NCBI RefSeq assembly: GCF_017114985.1
Contig: NZ_JABXKP010000090.1
Coordinates: 156,750-220,749, forward strand
Origin: Nostoc sp. JL33
Lineage (GTDB): Bacteria > Cyanobacteriota > Cyanobacteriia > Cyanobacteriales > Nostocaceae
Length of the DNA stretch: 64,000 bases
Reading direction: 5' to 3'
Positions 15,461-24,323 of the stretch are shown here, piece by piece. How positions within the stretch are numbered: position 1 is the stretch's first letter; the number at the start of each line of letters is the position of its first letter. Under the pieces are notes generated by a model. That model made no database searches. It was not told where the DNA came from and saw only the letters and a program-made list of their open reading frames with translations. Position numbers and translations under genes: made by a program.

Positions 15461-18205
15461 ATGACTCTTAATACTATGGATTTAATTCTTTGCCACACAA
15501 CAGCAGATTTTGACGCACTAGGGGCTGCGGTAGGGTTAACGCGCCTACTACCGGGAAGTAAGATTGTGCTGACTGGCGGTTCTCACCCTCCTGTAAGGGA
15601 TTTTTTGGCATTGCATCGGGATGAATATCCGTTGATTGAACGCCGTTCGGTGAATCCAGAAAAAATTCGTTCTTTGACTGTGGTGGATACGCAACAGCGC
15701 GATCGCTTGGGTAAAGCTGCCGAGTGGTTAGATTTACCCCATGTTACAGAGATTATAGTTTATGACCATCACTTAGGACAAGAATCAGATATTCCCGCCA
15801 CGCGATCGCATATTTCCTCAGTAGGAGCCACGACAACTTTAATCGTTGAGCAATTACAACAACAGCAAATTTCCCTAACTACTGCCGAAGCAACTGTGAT
15901 GGCTTTGGGTATCCACGTTGACACTGGCTCTTTGACCTTTGACCAGTCTACACCACAGGATGCTTTCGCTTTGGCTTGGTTGATGGAACAAGGTGCCAGT
16001 TTATCAGTAATTTCTACCTACCGTGACCCTGGCTTGTCTTTACAATTGCAGCAGCTATTAACTGAGGCGCTGGAAAATTTAGCATATCTCTGTCTACATG
16101 GATATACGGTTGCTTGGGTAACTCTGAAAACAGATGGTTTTGTGCCGGGGTTATCGAGTCTGGCATCGGAACTCGTGGAATTAACCGAAATTGATGCCAT
16201 ACTGTTGGCTAATGAGTATCCTTTGGGTGAAAGTGATTCACGCTTAACTGTAATTGGGCGATCGCAAATTCCCAAAACAAATCTCAACCTATTATTCCAA
16301 CCTTTGGGCGGCGGCGGTCATTCGCAAGCCGCATCGTTGAACCTACGCAAAGTAGATTCGCAAGCAATATTAAAACAACTCCTGGACGGAATAAAAGCAC
16401 AAATTCCCCATCCCCCCACCGCTAGGGATTTGATGTCTTCTCCTGTCCGCACGATTCTGCCTGAAACCACAATTGGCGAAGCACAGCGCATTTTATTACG
16501 CTATGGACATTCTGGTTTATCTGTAGTTGATGCTCAAAAGCAACTGGTAGGTATTATTTCGCGGCGGGATATTGATATCGCCTTGCACCACGGATTTAGT
16601 CATGCGCCAGTTAAGGGTTACATGACAAGAAATCTGAAAACAATTATGCCAGATACAACACTGCCAGAAATTGAGTCGGTGATGGTGACTTATGATATCG
16701 GACGCTTACCAGTAATGGAGAATGAGCAGTTAGTTGGTATTGTCACTCGTACTGATGTATTGAGGGAATTACATCAGGAAAGAGAAGAGGAGAGGGGAAC
16801 AGAGGAACAGACAAAGACGGGAAGAAGGGGAGAAAGTAATCTTAGTCTGCCTCAATTGCAGAATAAACTTGCTCCTCGATTGTGGCAATTACTCACCACA
16901 GCATCGCAAGAGGCAGAAAAACGGGGTTGGCATCTTTATCTAGTGGGGGGTGCAGTGCGCGATTTGCTATTAGCCCAAGCATCGGACACTTTGATGATTA
17001 AAGATATTGACCTCGTAGTTGATGGTTTTCATAAATCAGCAGATGTCGGTGCTGGTGTGGAATTAGCAAAGGCACTACAACAACTTTACCCTTCGTCCCG
17101 CTTAGAAATCCACGGGGCTTTTCAAACTGCGGCTTTGTTGTGGCACAAAGACCCAGAATTAGATTCTCTATGGGTAGATATTGCCACCGCTAGAACAGAA
17201 TTTTATCCTTATCCAGCAGCAAATCCAGAAGTTGAGGCGAGTTCTATTCGTCAAGATTTGTATCGCCGAGATTTTACCATCAACGCCCTCGCCTTGCGCC
17301 TCACTACTCCCCGTGCTGGTGTAGGGACGCAACATGCTGCGCCCCTACTTGACTTCTTTGGCGGGTTAATCGATTTACAAGCCAAGCAAATTCGGGTTTT
17401 ACACGCCAATAGCTTTATCGAAGACCCCACCCGCATTTATCGTGGTGTGCGCTTTGCCGTGCGCTTCGGATTTGAGATTGAACCACAAACTGAAGAGTTT
17501 ATCCGCTATGCCATCAACAGTGGCGTTTACGATCGCACTGCTCAAGAGAATAGCAGAACTCCAGCCCTGCAAACTAGACTGAAAACTGAATTAAAGCACA
17601 TCCTAGAAGCCCCTTACTGGAAATCGGCTTTGCAGTTCCTCGATAATTTAGGGGCATTGCAATGTATCCATCCTACCCTGAAGCTAGACGCAGAACTTCT
17701 CGGACAATTACGTTTGCTAGAACGCTGCTTGCGGCGATTTGACCCGCAACCAACCCTTATCCATTGGGAAATGCGCTTAGAAACGTTAATCGCCCACCTA
17801 GCACCAGAATATCCGGCGAAAGTAGCAAAAAATCTGCAATTGCCAGAGGATAGCATTGCTAGGCTGAAGAACTTAGCTCAAGTGCAAACTGAGGTGATGA
17901 CATTATTACCCACTTTGCAACGCCCCAGTCAAGTAGTGCAGTTGTTGCGACAGTATGATTTACCAATGCTGATTTTAATCGCCGTGCAAAGTCCGCGAGA
18001 GATTAGACATCAGATTTGGGAATATTTTACAGTTTGGGCGAATGTGCAGCCACTATTGAATGGCAATGATTTAAAGAAACTTGGTTACAAACCAGGGCCT
18101 CAGTATCGGCAAATCTTAGATGATCTACTTGCTGCTACCTTGGATGGAGTGATTAAAGATAGATTTGAGGCTGAGGAATTTTTAGCACAACACTATCCTA
18201 AATGA
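15461..18205 (+). CDS. DHH-CBS-tRNA nucleotidyltransferase fusion (CCA/A-adding enzyme type)
   Basis: A 914-residue three-part protein. Residues about 6-320 are a DHH/DHHA1 phosphoesterase domain (CHTTADFDALGAAVG, VVDTQ, YDHHLG, GGGGHSQAASL). Residues about 325-440 hold two CBS motifs (LMSSPVRTILPE and YMTRNLKTIMPD). Residues about 470-900 are a class II polymerase-beta-type nucleotidyltransferase with LVGGAVRDLLL, the metal-binding DIDLVVDG and RRDFTINALALRL. Cyanobacteria divide CCA addition between separate CC- and A-adding enzymes, and the DHH-CBS form has been linked to A-addition (established for related bacteria); which role applies here is inferred. A charged linker (REEERGTEEQTKTGRRGES) is encoded by purine-rich repeats. 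An alternative ATG lies at 15476. Confidence 0.92.
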   Translation: MTLNTMDLILCHTTADFDALGAAVGLTRLLPGSKIVLTGGSHPPVRDFLALHRDEYPLIERRSVNPEKIRSLTVVDTQQRDRLGKAAEWLDLPHVTEIIVYDHHLGQESDIPATRSHISSVGATTTLIVEQLQQQQISLTTAEATVMALGIHVDTGSLTFDQSTPQDAFALAWLMEQGASLSVISTYRDPGLSLQLQQLLTEALENLAYLCLHGYTVAWVTLKTDGFVPGLSSLASELVELTEIDAILLANEYPLGESDSRLTVIGRSQIPKTNLNLLFQPLGGGGHSQAASLNLRKVDSQAILKQLLDGIKAQIPHPPTARDLMSSPVRTILPETTIGEAQRILLRYGHSGLSVVDAQKQLVGIISRRDIDIALHHGFSHAPVKGYMTRNLKTIMPDTTLPEIESVMVTYDIGRLPVMENEQLVGIVTRTDVLRELHQEREEERGTEEQTKTGRRGESNLSLPQLQNKLAPRLWQLLTTASQEAEKRGWHLYLVGGAVRDLLLAQASDTLMIKDIDLVVDGFHKSADVGAGVELAKALQQLYPSSRLEIHGAFQTAALLWHKDPELDSLWVDIATARTEFYPYPAANPEVEASSIRQDLYRRDFTINALALRLTTPRAGVGTQHAAPLLDFFGGLIDLQAKQIRVLHANSFIEDPTRIYRGVRFAVRFGFEIEPQTEEFIRYAINSGVYDRTAQENSRTPALQTRLKTELKHILEAPYWKSALQFLDNLGALQCIHPTLKLDAELLGQLRLLERCLRRFDPQPTLIHWEMRLETLIAHLAPEYPAKVAKNLQLPEDSIARLKNLAQVQTEVMTLLPTLQRPSQVVQLLRQYDLPMLILIAVQSPREIRHQIWEYFTVWANVQPLLNGNDLKKLGYKPGPQYRQILDDLLAATLDGVIKDRFEAEEFLAQHYPK

Positions 18206-18273
18206 ATTAGTGAAGCGATCAGCCTATGGCATTATATGCGATCGCGTAGCGTGCCGTAGCCATTCGCAGTAGT

Positions 18274-19101
18274 CTAAATTGTCTCTGGGTCGATATTTAA
18301 CTCCCGCAGTTTTGCTACCAAACGTTCTGCTTTTTGTTCTGCTTGTTCTGCCTTTTGTTGTGCTTGTTCTGCCTTTTGTTCTGCCTGTTCTGCCTTTTGT
18401 TGTGCTTGTTCTGCCTTTTGTTGTGCCTGTTCTGCCTTTTGTTGTGCCTGTTCTGCCTTTTGTTGTGCTTCTTCTGCCGTTTCTTGTGCTTGTTCTGCCG
18501 TTTCTTCAGGTGTTGGTACTAGTTGCCCATCTCGTGTAAAAAACCGCAATAGACCCTGATAAATTCCCAGATATAACCCTAGCTGATGACTCCACAAATG
18601 TCCTTGTTCAGAAGCTTGTAAAGGTTGATACTCTCCATCTACTAAATGAAATCCCGCAAATTCTTCTGTGTAAGGGTCAAACCAAAAATAATCATGGGTG
18701 CGAAAAGTATCTTGATAAATTTTTTTCTTTAAATCTTTGTCAGTCTTAGCTGTTGATTGCGAAAGAATTTCCAGAATTACATTCGGATATTTGCCATCTT
18801 CTTCCCAGACTACCCAACTTTTACGGGTTTTGCGTTCAGTTCCCAGCACTACAAAAAAGTCTGGGCCTCGGAAGTGTTCTGATTTAAGTTGGCGTGGACT
18901 GTAATAGATAGTCAGGTTTCCCGCCACATAGAAATCATTTCTATCTCGCCATAGCCATTTTAGGCATTTGAGTAAGAGGATGATTTGCTCTAGATGAAGT
19001 TCGCTTTCCAAGGGAGGTTCGTCACTATATAGATCACCTGGAGGAAATATAACATTTTGGCAGATGCCTTCTTGAGAATCTAATTCTTGAGCAATGGTCA
19101 T
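18274..19101 (-). CDS. Uma2 family protein with a heptad-repeat coiled-coil tail
   Basis: A 275-residue protein. Residues about 25-190 are a Uma2/DUF820 nuclease-like domain of the subtype with GPDFFVVLG (residue ~79), YPNVILEILSQSTAKTDKDL (~105) and the HDYFWFDPYTEEF strand. Residues about 200-265 are almost pure heptads of AEQAQQK/AEQAEQK, predicted to form a long coiled coil, then a short LVAKLRELNIDPETI end typical of this subgroup. The tail is encoded by a 21-bp tandem repeat (18324-18503), so its length may vary between strains. Function unknown. Confidence 0.88.
   Translation of the reverse strand: MTIAQELDSQEGICQNVIFPPGDLYSDEPPLESELHLEQIILLLKCLKWLWRDRNDFYVAGNLTIYYSPRQLKSEHFRGPDFFVVLGTERKTRKSWVVWEEDGKYPNVILEILSQSTAKTDKDLKKKIYQDTFRTHDYFWFDPYTEEFAGFHLVDGEYQPLQASEQGHLWSHQLGLYLGIYQGLLRFFTRDGQLVPTPEETAEQAQETAEEAQQKAEQAQQKAEQAQQKAEQAQQKAEQAEQKAEQAQQKAEQAEQKAERLVAKLRELNIDPETI
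18324..18503 (-). repeat. 21-bp in-frame tandem repeat encoding heptads
   Basis: Eight to nine copies of a 21-bp unit (TGTTCTGCCTTTTGTTGTGC plus T on the plus strand) with a few substitutions. Each encodes one AEQAQQK-type heptad of the Uma2 coiled-coil tail. Confidence 0.92.
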
Positions 19102-19572
19102 AGAATGGATATGGCATCAAGTAGTTATGGATTTATTTTAGCAGTCTTGTAGTAGGCGATCGCTTAGTTATAGATGCAGGACATCTTTATCAAAATTCCT
19201 CCTGAACCTCTGCGTTCTCTGCGCCTCTGCGGTGAAAAATTTTTATTAACCACAGAGACGCAGAGGGCACAGAGAAGAAAAAGCGATCGCTACCCTTCCG
19301 AAATTCCTTCATGCTACACTGTAGTCAATATCAAACCTGATCACAACTCCAACGAGATAGCACAAATGAAGTAGTACCAAACACCTGTTGCGCCCAAGGA
19401 AAAAATGTCAACGAAGAATAAACGCAACTAGTTTGACAGGGTTACTTCACATAGTCATGCACTAAAATATTGTCATTACTCGTATCTACATTGAACGGCT
19501 TGGTAAGTGTCTGCGGCTAAGTTTATTTTGTGATCACGCGGGTGGAAGTTTGCGAATTGAGGTTTGAGAAAA
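19102..19572. other. Gap with a CTCTGCG palindromic repeat
   Basis: No gene. An imperfect inverted repeat at about 19203-19285 pairs CCTCTGCG/CTCTGCG runs with CAGAGACGCAGAGG runs. A sister fragment occurs near 37705-37745. The rest is unremarkable. Confidence 0.6.
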
Positions 19573-19741
19573 ATGCCGAAAAAATCAATATTGTTAGCTG
19601 AGAATTTAACCTACGAACTCAGCTTGGATAGAACTTTGTTTCAAAAAATTCAGGTGAGTATCGAAGCAGGCGATCGCAACCTATTTACCCAGTACACCAG
19701 AGCAATACTATCGACAGTTGCAGGAATGTCACGATATATAA
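19573..19741 (+). pseudogene. Remnant of an ABC-F type ATPase gene
   Basis: From ATG 19573 the frame reads MPKKSILLAENLTYELSLD, then RTLFQKIQVSIEAGDR, which matches the N-terminus of ABC-F (Uup/EttA-like) translation-associated ATPases up to the residue just before Walker A. The expected IALVGxNGxGKST is missing. In the +1 frame from 19682 the sequence continues YLPSTPEQYYRQLQECHDI and stops at 19739-19741, resembling the later helical linker. I infer an internal deletion of the Walker A region plus a frameshift, followed by loss of the rest of the gene. In the first frame translation would run on to about 19815 as meaningless sequence. Confidence 0.65.
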
Positions 19742-20093
19742 TATTATCCCAGATCGGTGTAGCTCTAGTTTGTGTGCCCTATCACTTTGCCAATTCTATG
19801 AGACTGTTGGCGTGATAGGGGATCTAACCCATCAGCCCCAATCCATCTTAATTTCAGTGCGTTTCAACGCACTTTAGCTATTAGCCCGCAATTTATTACA
19901 GAGCGGGAAAGCAACGCAAAACCAGGATTTTAGGGATGGGGGGTTTAACCGCTCGTAAATCGACCAACAGTATCTTCTATTCACCAGGGTTGAAGTAGCA
20001 CATCGCGTCACATAAATCTCTAACTCCTCAGCAGAAGCCGTAAAGCATACTGGCAAGTTATAATTCTCTTGCGGATCAACGTCACAAAAATTT

Positions 20094-20420
20094 ATGAGTA
20101 ACCCCCTTGTGCAAGCCTTTTTCGTCGGCAGAGCAGTAGCTGAAGTAGTTAATGAGCGTTTAGAGGTCGCCTTGACCGATGCTTTGAGTGATTTGGGCAG
20201 ATTTGATGCGGAAGCTAGAGAGCAGTTGCGCCAGTTTACAGATGAAGTCCTAGAGCGGGCAAATCGGGCAGCAGAAGCTGCTAATGGTGGTCAAGCTACT
20301 ACAGGTGGTGGGCAAGCCAGTTCTGAATCAGTTGACTTGCAAGCAGATATTGATGAATTACGAGCAGAAATTGCCCTGTTACGCACAGAATTGCAACATT
20401 ATCGCAGAGCTTCTGCATAA
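20094..20420 (+). CDS. Conserved cyanobacterial helical/coiled-coil protein (possibly DUF6825)
   Basis: A 108-residue soluble protein. Residues about 1-62 are helical and well conserved in style (NPLVQAFFVGRAVAEVVNER, then DALSDLGRFDAEAREQLRQF). A glycine/glutamine-rich linker (GGQATTGGGQASS) follows, then a C-terminal leucine heptad helix (DIDELRAEIALLRTELQHYR) that should form a coiled coil. I recall this architecture as a cyanobacterial/plastid protein family (DUF6825), but could not check it. No function is known to me. It stands alone upstream of the AarF-type kinase gene, separated by GTCATTG/GACAAA repeats. Confidence 0.75.
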   Translation: MSNPLVQAFFVGRAVAEVVNERLEVALTDALSDLGRFDAEAREQLRQFTDEVLERANRAAEAANGGQATTGGGQASSESVDLQADIDELRAEIALLRTELQHYRRASA

Positions 20421-20575
20421 TTTTATTTTAGTCATTGGTCATTAGTCATTGGTCAAAAATTATGTACAAATGACAAAGGACAAAAGACAAATGGCACTTG
20501 ATCAAAAACAGTTTAGGAATCAGAGTGTCTTTTCTTCCAAATGATTCGGTTTCAAACCAACGGTACACAAAGCAT

Positions 20576-22261
20576 ATGGAACAAGGTTATTCAGATAAGG
20601 CATACCGTTGGAATCGGGAAAACTACTCTAGCAGACGGCGTTTTGTGGACATTTGGTCTTTTGTCTTGACCTTAATGTTCAAGCTTTGGCTATACAACAA
20701 ATCTTGGAGTTACGCGGGTGGAGTAACTGAGGCAAAGCAAGCTGCAAGACGCAAAACTCAAGCGGTTTGGATTCGCAATACTCTGCTGGACTTAGGGCCA
20801 ACCTTTATCAAAGTCGGGCAATTGTTTTCTACCCGTGCTGATATATTCCCAGGTGAATACGTAGAAGAACTAGCCAAACTACAAGACAAAGTACCAGCAT
20901 TTAGCTATGAGCAAGTAGAAGCGACCATTGAGAAAGAACTAGGCAAGAAAATTCCTGAACTCTTCCATAATTTTGAACCTGTTCCCTTAGCTGCTGCTAG
21001 CTTGGGGCAAGTACACAAAGCTGTGCTGCATAGTGGGGAATCAGTTGTTATCAAGGTGCAACGTCCTGGACTAAAAAAGTTATTTGAAATCGATTTACAA
21101 ATTCTCAAGGGAATTACTCGCTATTTTCAAAACCATCCCAAATGGGGAAAGGGGCGAGATTGGTTAGGTATTTACGAAGAGTGTTGTCGCATTCTTTGGG
21201 AAGAAATTGATTATCTTAACGAAGGTCGTAATGCTGATACTTTTCGCCGGAACTTTCGCGGCTACGATTGGGTGAATGTCCCAAGAATATACTGGCGTTA
21301 CGCCACGTCCAGAGTGCTGACCTTGGAATATCTCCCTGGAATAAAAATTAGCCAATACGAAGCTTTAGAAGCAGCAGGTTTGGATCGAAAGGCGATCGCT
21401 CGTCAAGGCGCTCAAGCCTATTTAATACAGTTGCTCAATAGTGGCTTTTTCCACGCCGATCCCCACCCAGGCAATATTGCCGTTAGTGGAAGTGGGGCTT
21501 TAATATTCTACGATTTTGGGATGATGGGGCGGATTAAAGCCAACGTCCGCGAAGGATTGATGCAAACACTGTTTGGTATTGCCCAAAAAGACGGCGATCG
21601 CGTTGTTCAATCTCTAATCGATTTAGGTGCGATCGCCCCAACCGATGATATGGGGCCAGTCAAGCGTTCCGTCCAGTACATGCTGGATCATTTCATGGAT
21701 AAGCCCTTTGAAAACCAATCGGTCGCAGCAATCAGTGACGATCTTTACGAAATAGCTTATAATCAGCCATTTAGATTTCCAGCAACCTTCACTTTTGTGA
21801 TGCGAGCCTTTTCTACCTTAGAAGGGGTAGGCAAAGGTTTAGATCCAGAGTTTAACTTTATGGAAGTTGCCAAACCATACGCAATGCAGCTTATGACCGA
21901 TATGAATGGTTCTGAGGGGAATAGCTTTATTAACGAATTAAGTCGTCAAGCAGCTCAGGTAAGTAGTACTGCCTTTGGTCTACCACGTAGGTTAGAGGAT
22001 ACGCTAGAAAAGCTAGAACGGGGAGACATACGCTTGCGCGTTCGTTCTATAGAAACTGAACGGCTGTTGCGGCGGCAGAGCAGTATTCAGCTCTCAATAA
22101 GTTATGCTCTGTTAATCAGTGGTTTCACACTTTCAGCTACGATCTTAGTGGTTAGTAATCATGCATGGTGGGCACTAGTCCCAGGTTTAATTGCAGCAGG
22201 GCTTTCAGTGATCCTGATCCGGCTACTTTTACGCCTCGACCGTTACGATCGTATGTATTAA
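20576..22261 (+). CDS. AarF/ABC1/UbiB family atypical protein kinase
   Basis: About 561 residues. ABC1/UbiB kinases are needed for prenylquinone metabolism in bacteria and plastids, with plastid members acting on plastoquinone and tocopherol bodies (established). Signature elements are present: the KxGQ motif (FIKVGQLFSTRAD), the alanine-rich loop (PLAAASLGQVHKA), the VVIKVQRPG lysine, HADPHPGNI as catalytic loop and YDFGMMG as metal-binding DFG. Two hydrophobic helices at the C-terminus (SYALLISGFTLSATILVV and WWALVPGLIAAGLSVILI) suggest membrane anchoring. The frame is open to a TTG at 20498, but homology starts at the ATG at 20576. A PP2C phosphatase follows 22 bp later. Confidence 0.92.
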   Translation: MEQGYSDKAYRWNRENYSSRRRFVDIWSFVLTLMFKLWLYNKSWSYAGGVTEAKQAARRKTQAVWIRNTLLDLGPTFIKVGQLFSTRADIFPGEYVEELAKLQDKVPAFSYEQVEATIEKELGKKIPELFHNFEPVPLAAASLGQVHKAVLHSGESVVIKVQRPGLKKLFEIDLQILKGITRYFQNHPKWGKGRDWLGIYEECCRILWEEIDYLNEGRNADTFRRNFRGYDWVNVPRIYWRYATSRVLTLEYLPGIKISQYEALEAAGLDRKAIARQGAQAYLIQLLNSGFFHADPHPGNIAVSGSGALIFYDFGMMGRIKANVREGLMQTLFGIAQKDGDRVVQSLIDLGAIAPTDDMGPVKRSVQYMLDHFMDKPFENQSVAAISDDLYEIAYNQPFRFPATFTFVMRAFSTLEGVGKGLDPEFNFMEVAKPYAMQLMTDMNGSEGNSFINELSRQAAQVSSTAFGLPRRLEDTLEKLERGDIRLRVRSIETERLLRRQSSIQLSISYALLISGFTLSATILVVSNHAWWALVPGLIAAGLSVILIRLLLRLDRYDRMY

Positions 22262-22283
22262 TTGTTGGTTGCAAAAAAAATTT

Positions 22284-23021
22284 ATGAAACTTAATTTCAC
22301 GGGTTTTAGCGATCCGGGACTTATTCGTTCTAATAATCAGGATGCTTACTATATCGACCCAGATGGGCGGTTTTTCGTTGTCGCCGATGGCATGGGTGGT
22401 CATGCCGGAGGTGAGGAGGCAAGTGGGATTGCCATTAAGGAAATTCAGGCGTATTTGGTGGCAAATTGGCAATCTTCTAAATCTTCTCAAGAATTGCTAG
22501 AGCAAGCTTTGTGGGGTGCCAATGAAGCGATTTTGCACGATCAGCAAAATCATCCTCAACGCGCCGACATGGGTACAACGGTTGTAGCGGTAATTTTTCG
22601 CTCCCCAGAGTCGCCCTGGTGCGCTCATGTTGGCGATTCGCGGCTGTATCGCTTCCGAGAGTCGCAATTAGAACAGGTAACGGAAGACCACACTTGGGTA
22701 GCACGGGCAATCAAAATCGGTGACATCACCTTAGATGAAGCACGGTTACATCCTTTTCGTCATGTATTATCGCGCTGTTTGGGGCGTGAAGACTTGCATC
22801 AGATTGATGTGCAACCACTGGATGTAAAAATTGGCGATCGCTTGCTGTTATGTAGCGATGGCCTTACAGAAGAACTTGTCGAACAGAAGATTGCTAGCTG
22901 CCTCCAAAATACTCCTTGGCTTGATAAAGCGGCCATCTCTCTAGTTGAGGCTGCCAAAGAGCATGGAGGGCACGATAACATCACAGTTATCATCGTCTCA
23001 CTCGAAGAAAATAGTCATTAG
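22284..23021 (+). CDS. PP2C-type serine/threonine phosphatase
   Basis: A 245-residue bacterial PP2C (Stp/PphA-like) Mn/Mg-dependent phosphatase. Metal-binding motifs are complete: RSNNQD near residue 14, VADGMGGHAGGEEAS near residue 34, HVGDSRLYR near 118, LLCSDGLTEEL near 194 and GGHDNITVIIV near 230. The short form without extra domains is typical of cyanobacteria, where PphA dephosphorylates the PII protein (established for Synechocystis); the substrate here is unknown. It starts 22 bp after the AarF kinase stop, so the two are likely co-transcribed. The frame begins at a TTG at 22269, but the ATG at 22284 fits the domain start. Confidence 0.93.
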   Translation: MKLNFTGFSDPGLIRSNNQDAYYIDPDGRFFVVADGMGGHAGGEEASGIAIKEIQAYLVANWQSSKSSQELLEQALWGANEAILHDQQNHPQRADMGTTVVAVIFRSPESPWCAHVGDSRLYRFRESQLEQVTEDHTWVARAIKIGDITLDEARLHPFRHVLSRCLGREDLHQIDVQPLDVKIGDRLLLCSDGLTEELVEQKIASCLQNTPWLDKAAISLVEAAKEHGGHDNITVIIVSLEENSH

Positions 23022-23655
23022 TCATTTCTCATTGTCCAAGGACAAAGGACAATTGACAAATGAAGTAAATATACTCAGCAATTTGTTCAGCGTGAGCATT
23101 TTTCCTTTTTACAATTTGATACAAATACTTTTAGCCTCCAAAGTTCCCTAATGAGGCTAAATTTGCATAAATTGGTAGCCTTGACATCTTGCACGTAATA
23201 AGGTATAGCGACTATAATTCAAGCTTATTACCATTCATTCCCCAACCTCCTTAAAATCCCTAGCCTGCGAGTTTCCTCCATATTGGACCAGACAGCATCT
23301 TAGTTTTTCTGAAACAGAAAAACTATTGAGGGCTAAGGATAGCACCTAAGCTTCTCCTCAAAGAAGAGTTGTGCAAACCATCAAGGAGTGAGAAAGGTAG
23401 TTATACCTATCTGAGTCCAAACAGAGCCTATTTTCCGGAATATGGTTCGGCTGACTTGGGTGGTATATCAGTAGGATTAGGTGCAAGATATCAGAGCAGA
23501 AAAATTCCACATTTAGGAAGTGGGCAAATCTGTCAAACAGTTGTTATCTTTCTTAATACGGAGCAACAGTTGGACAGTTAAAAGTCCAATTATTATCCCA
23601 TTTGGACTTCTGTAACCTAATATCACCTTTACACGTTGTTTTTTCGGAGTTAATT
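23022..23655. other. Long, structured nblA leader region
   Basis: GTCATTA/GACAAA heptamer repeats (23017-23065) are followed by a candidate promoter (23181-23209). A perfect 11-bp A/T-rich hairpin (TAGTTTTTCTG/CAGAAAAACTA, 23301-23325) and an AAGTCCAA/TTGGACTT hairpin (about 23582-23609) lie between it and nblA. A frame at 23369-23581 does not look coding. Confidence 0.55.
23181..23209 (+). promoter_or_regulatory. Candidate sigma-70 promoter upstream of nblA
   Basis: A perfect TTGACA (23181-23186) and TATAGC (23204-23209) are separated by 17 bp. It lies about 445 bp before the nblA ATG, so a long leader or a separate small RNA is implied if used. I did not find a clear NtcA site (GTA-N8-TAC). 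Confidence 0.45.
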
Positions 23656-23853
23656 ATGAACCAACCAATGAAACTATCCTTGGAACAGCAATTCAGTATC
23701 TGCTCATTTTCTACTCAGGTGCAAAATATGAGCCACGAGCAAGCTAAAGACTTTTTGGTCAAGCTCTATGAGCAAATGGTAGTGCGCGAGGCAACTTATC
23801 AAGAGCTTCTTAAGCACCAGTGGGGCTTAGATTCCGGTTCCACTATGGCATAG
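23656..23853 (+). CDS. nblA: Phycobilisome degradation protein NblA
   Basis: A 65-residue small helical adaptor that recruits Clp protease to phycobiliproteins during nitrogen or other nutrient starvation, causing bleaching (established). The whole family pattern is seen: LSLEQQFSICSFSTQVQNMS, QAKDFLVKLYEQMVVREATY, then LLKHQWGLDSG. The frame is open further upstream to 23602 but the ATG at 23656, with GGAG eight bases before it, is the family start. The gene is preceded by an unusually long leader with hairpins. Transcription is expected to respond to nitrogen status, but no clear NtcA box was seen. Confidence 0.96.
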   Translation: MNQPMKLSLEQQFSICSFSTQVQNMSHEQAKDFLVKLYEQMVVREATYQELLKHQWGLDSGSTMA

Positions 23854-24323
23854 AGTCGTTCTGATGTCGCAGTGGACGACCTCCTTCTCTTGCTTGGTTC
23901 CAAAGAGGAAAAGAGCTGGGGCTGTCGGGGCGTCAACTTCGATAAGTAATTACACAAGAGTGGCGCAAAAGTTAAACTCACTAAATTAACTAAGAATGAG
24001 CAAACATTGTCTACGGCACATCTACTGGAGTCTAGACCTAACTTTAGCTTTGTAGGCTAAATTCATTGTTTGGTTTAGCCAAACTTGTTTTTGTTTCGTC
24101 TAGTCTGAGAATCACACCTGCGTAAATTTATAATCTTCTGGAATATCTACACAGGAAGATTTAGAGAGAATTTAGATCCCCCTGCTTTGACAGTTTGTGA
24201 TTTGACTCTCTATACATATAACTAGAACTTACATGTTTATATATATTTTGTTTATAAAAGTTTACATTTCTGGAGTAACACCCCTTAGTTGCGTTTAAGA
24301 TATGTAACATTAAGAAATTATTC
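23854..24323. other. Gap between nblA and the convergent kinase gene
   Basis: No gene. A GTAGGCTAAATTCATTG and GGTTTAGCCAAACTTG stretch near 24050-24090 has small palindromes that could end nblA transcription; otherwise AT-rich and featureless. Confidence 0.4.

Noticed and set aside
18279..18539. Leucine/phenylalanine/valine-rich frames that look like membrane proteins
   Set aside because: They are antisense readings of the heptad-repeat tail of the Uma2 gene.
23369..23581. A 70-residue frame upstream of nblA
   Set aside because: No ribosome-binding site, unusual composition and overlap with leader hairpins.
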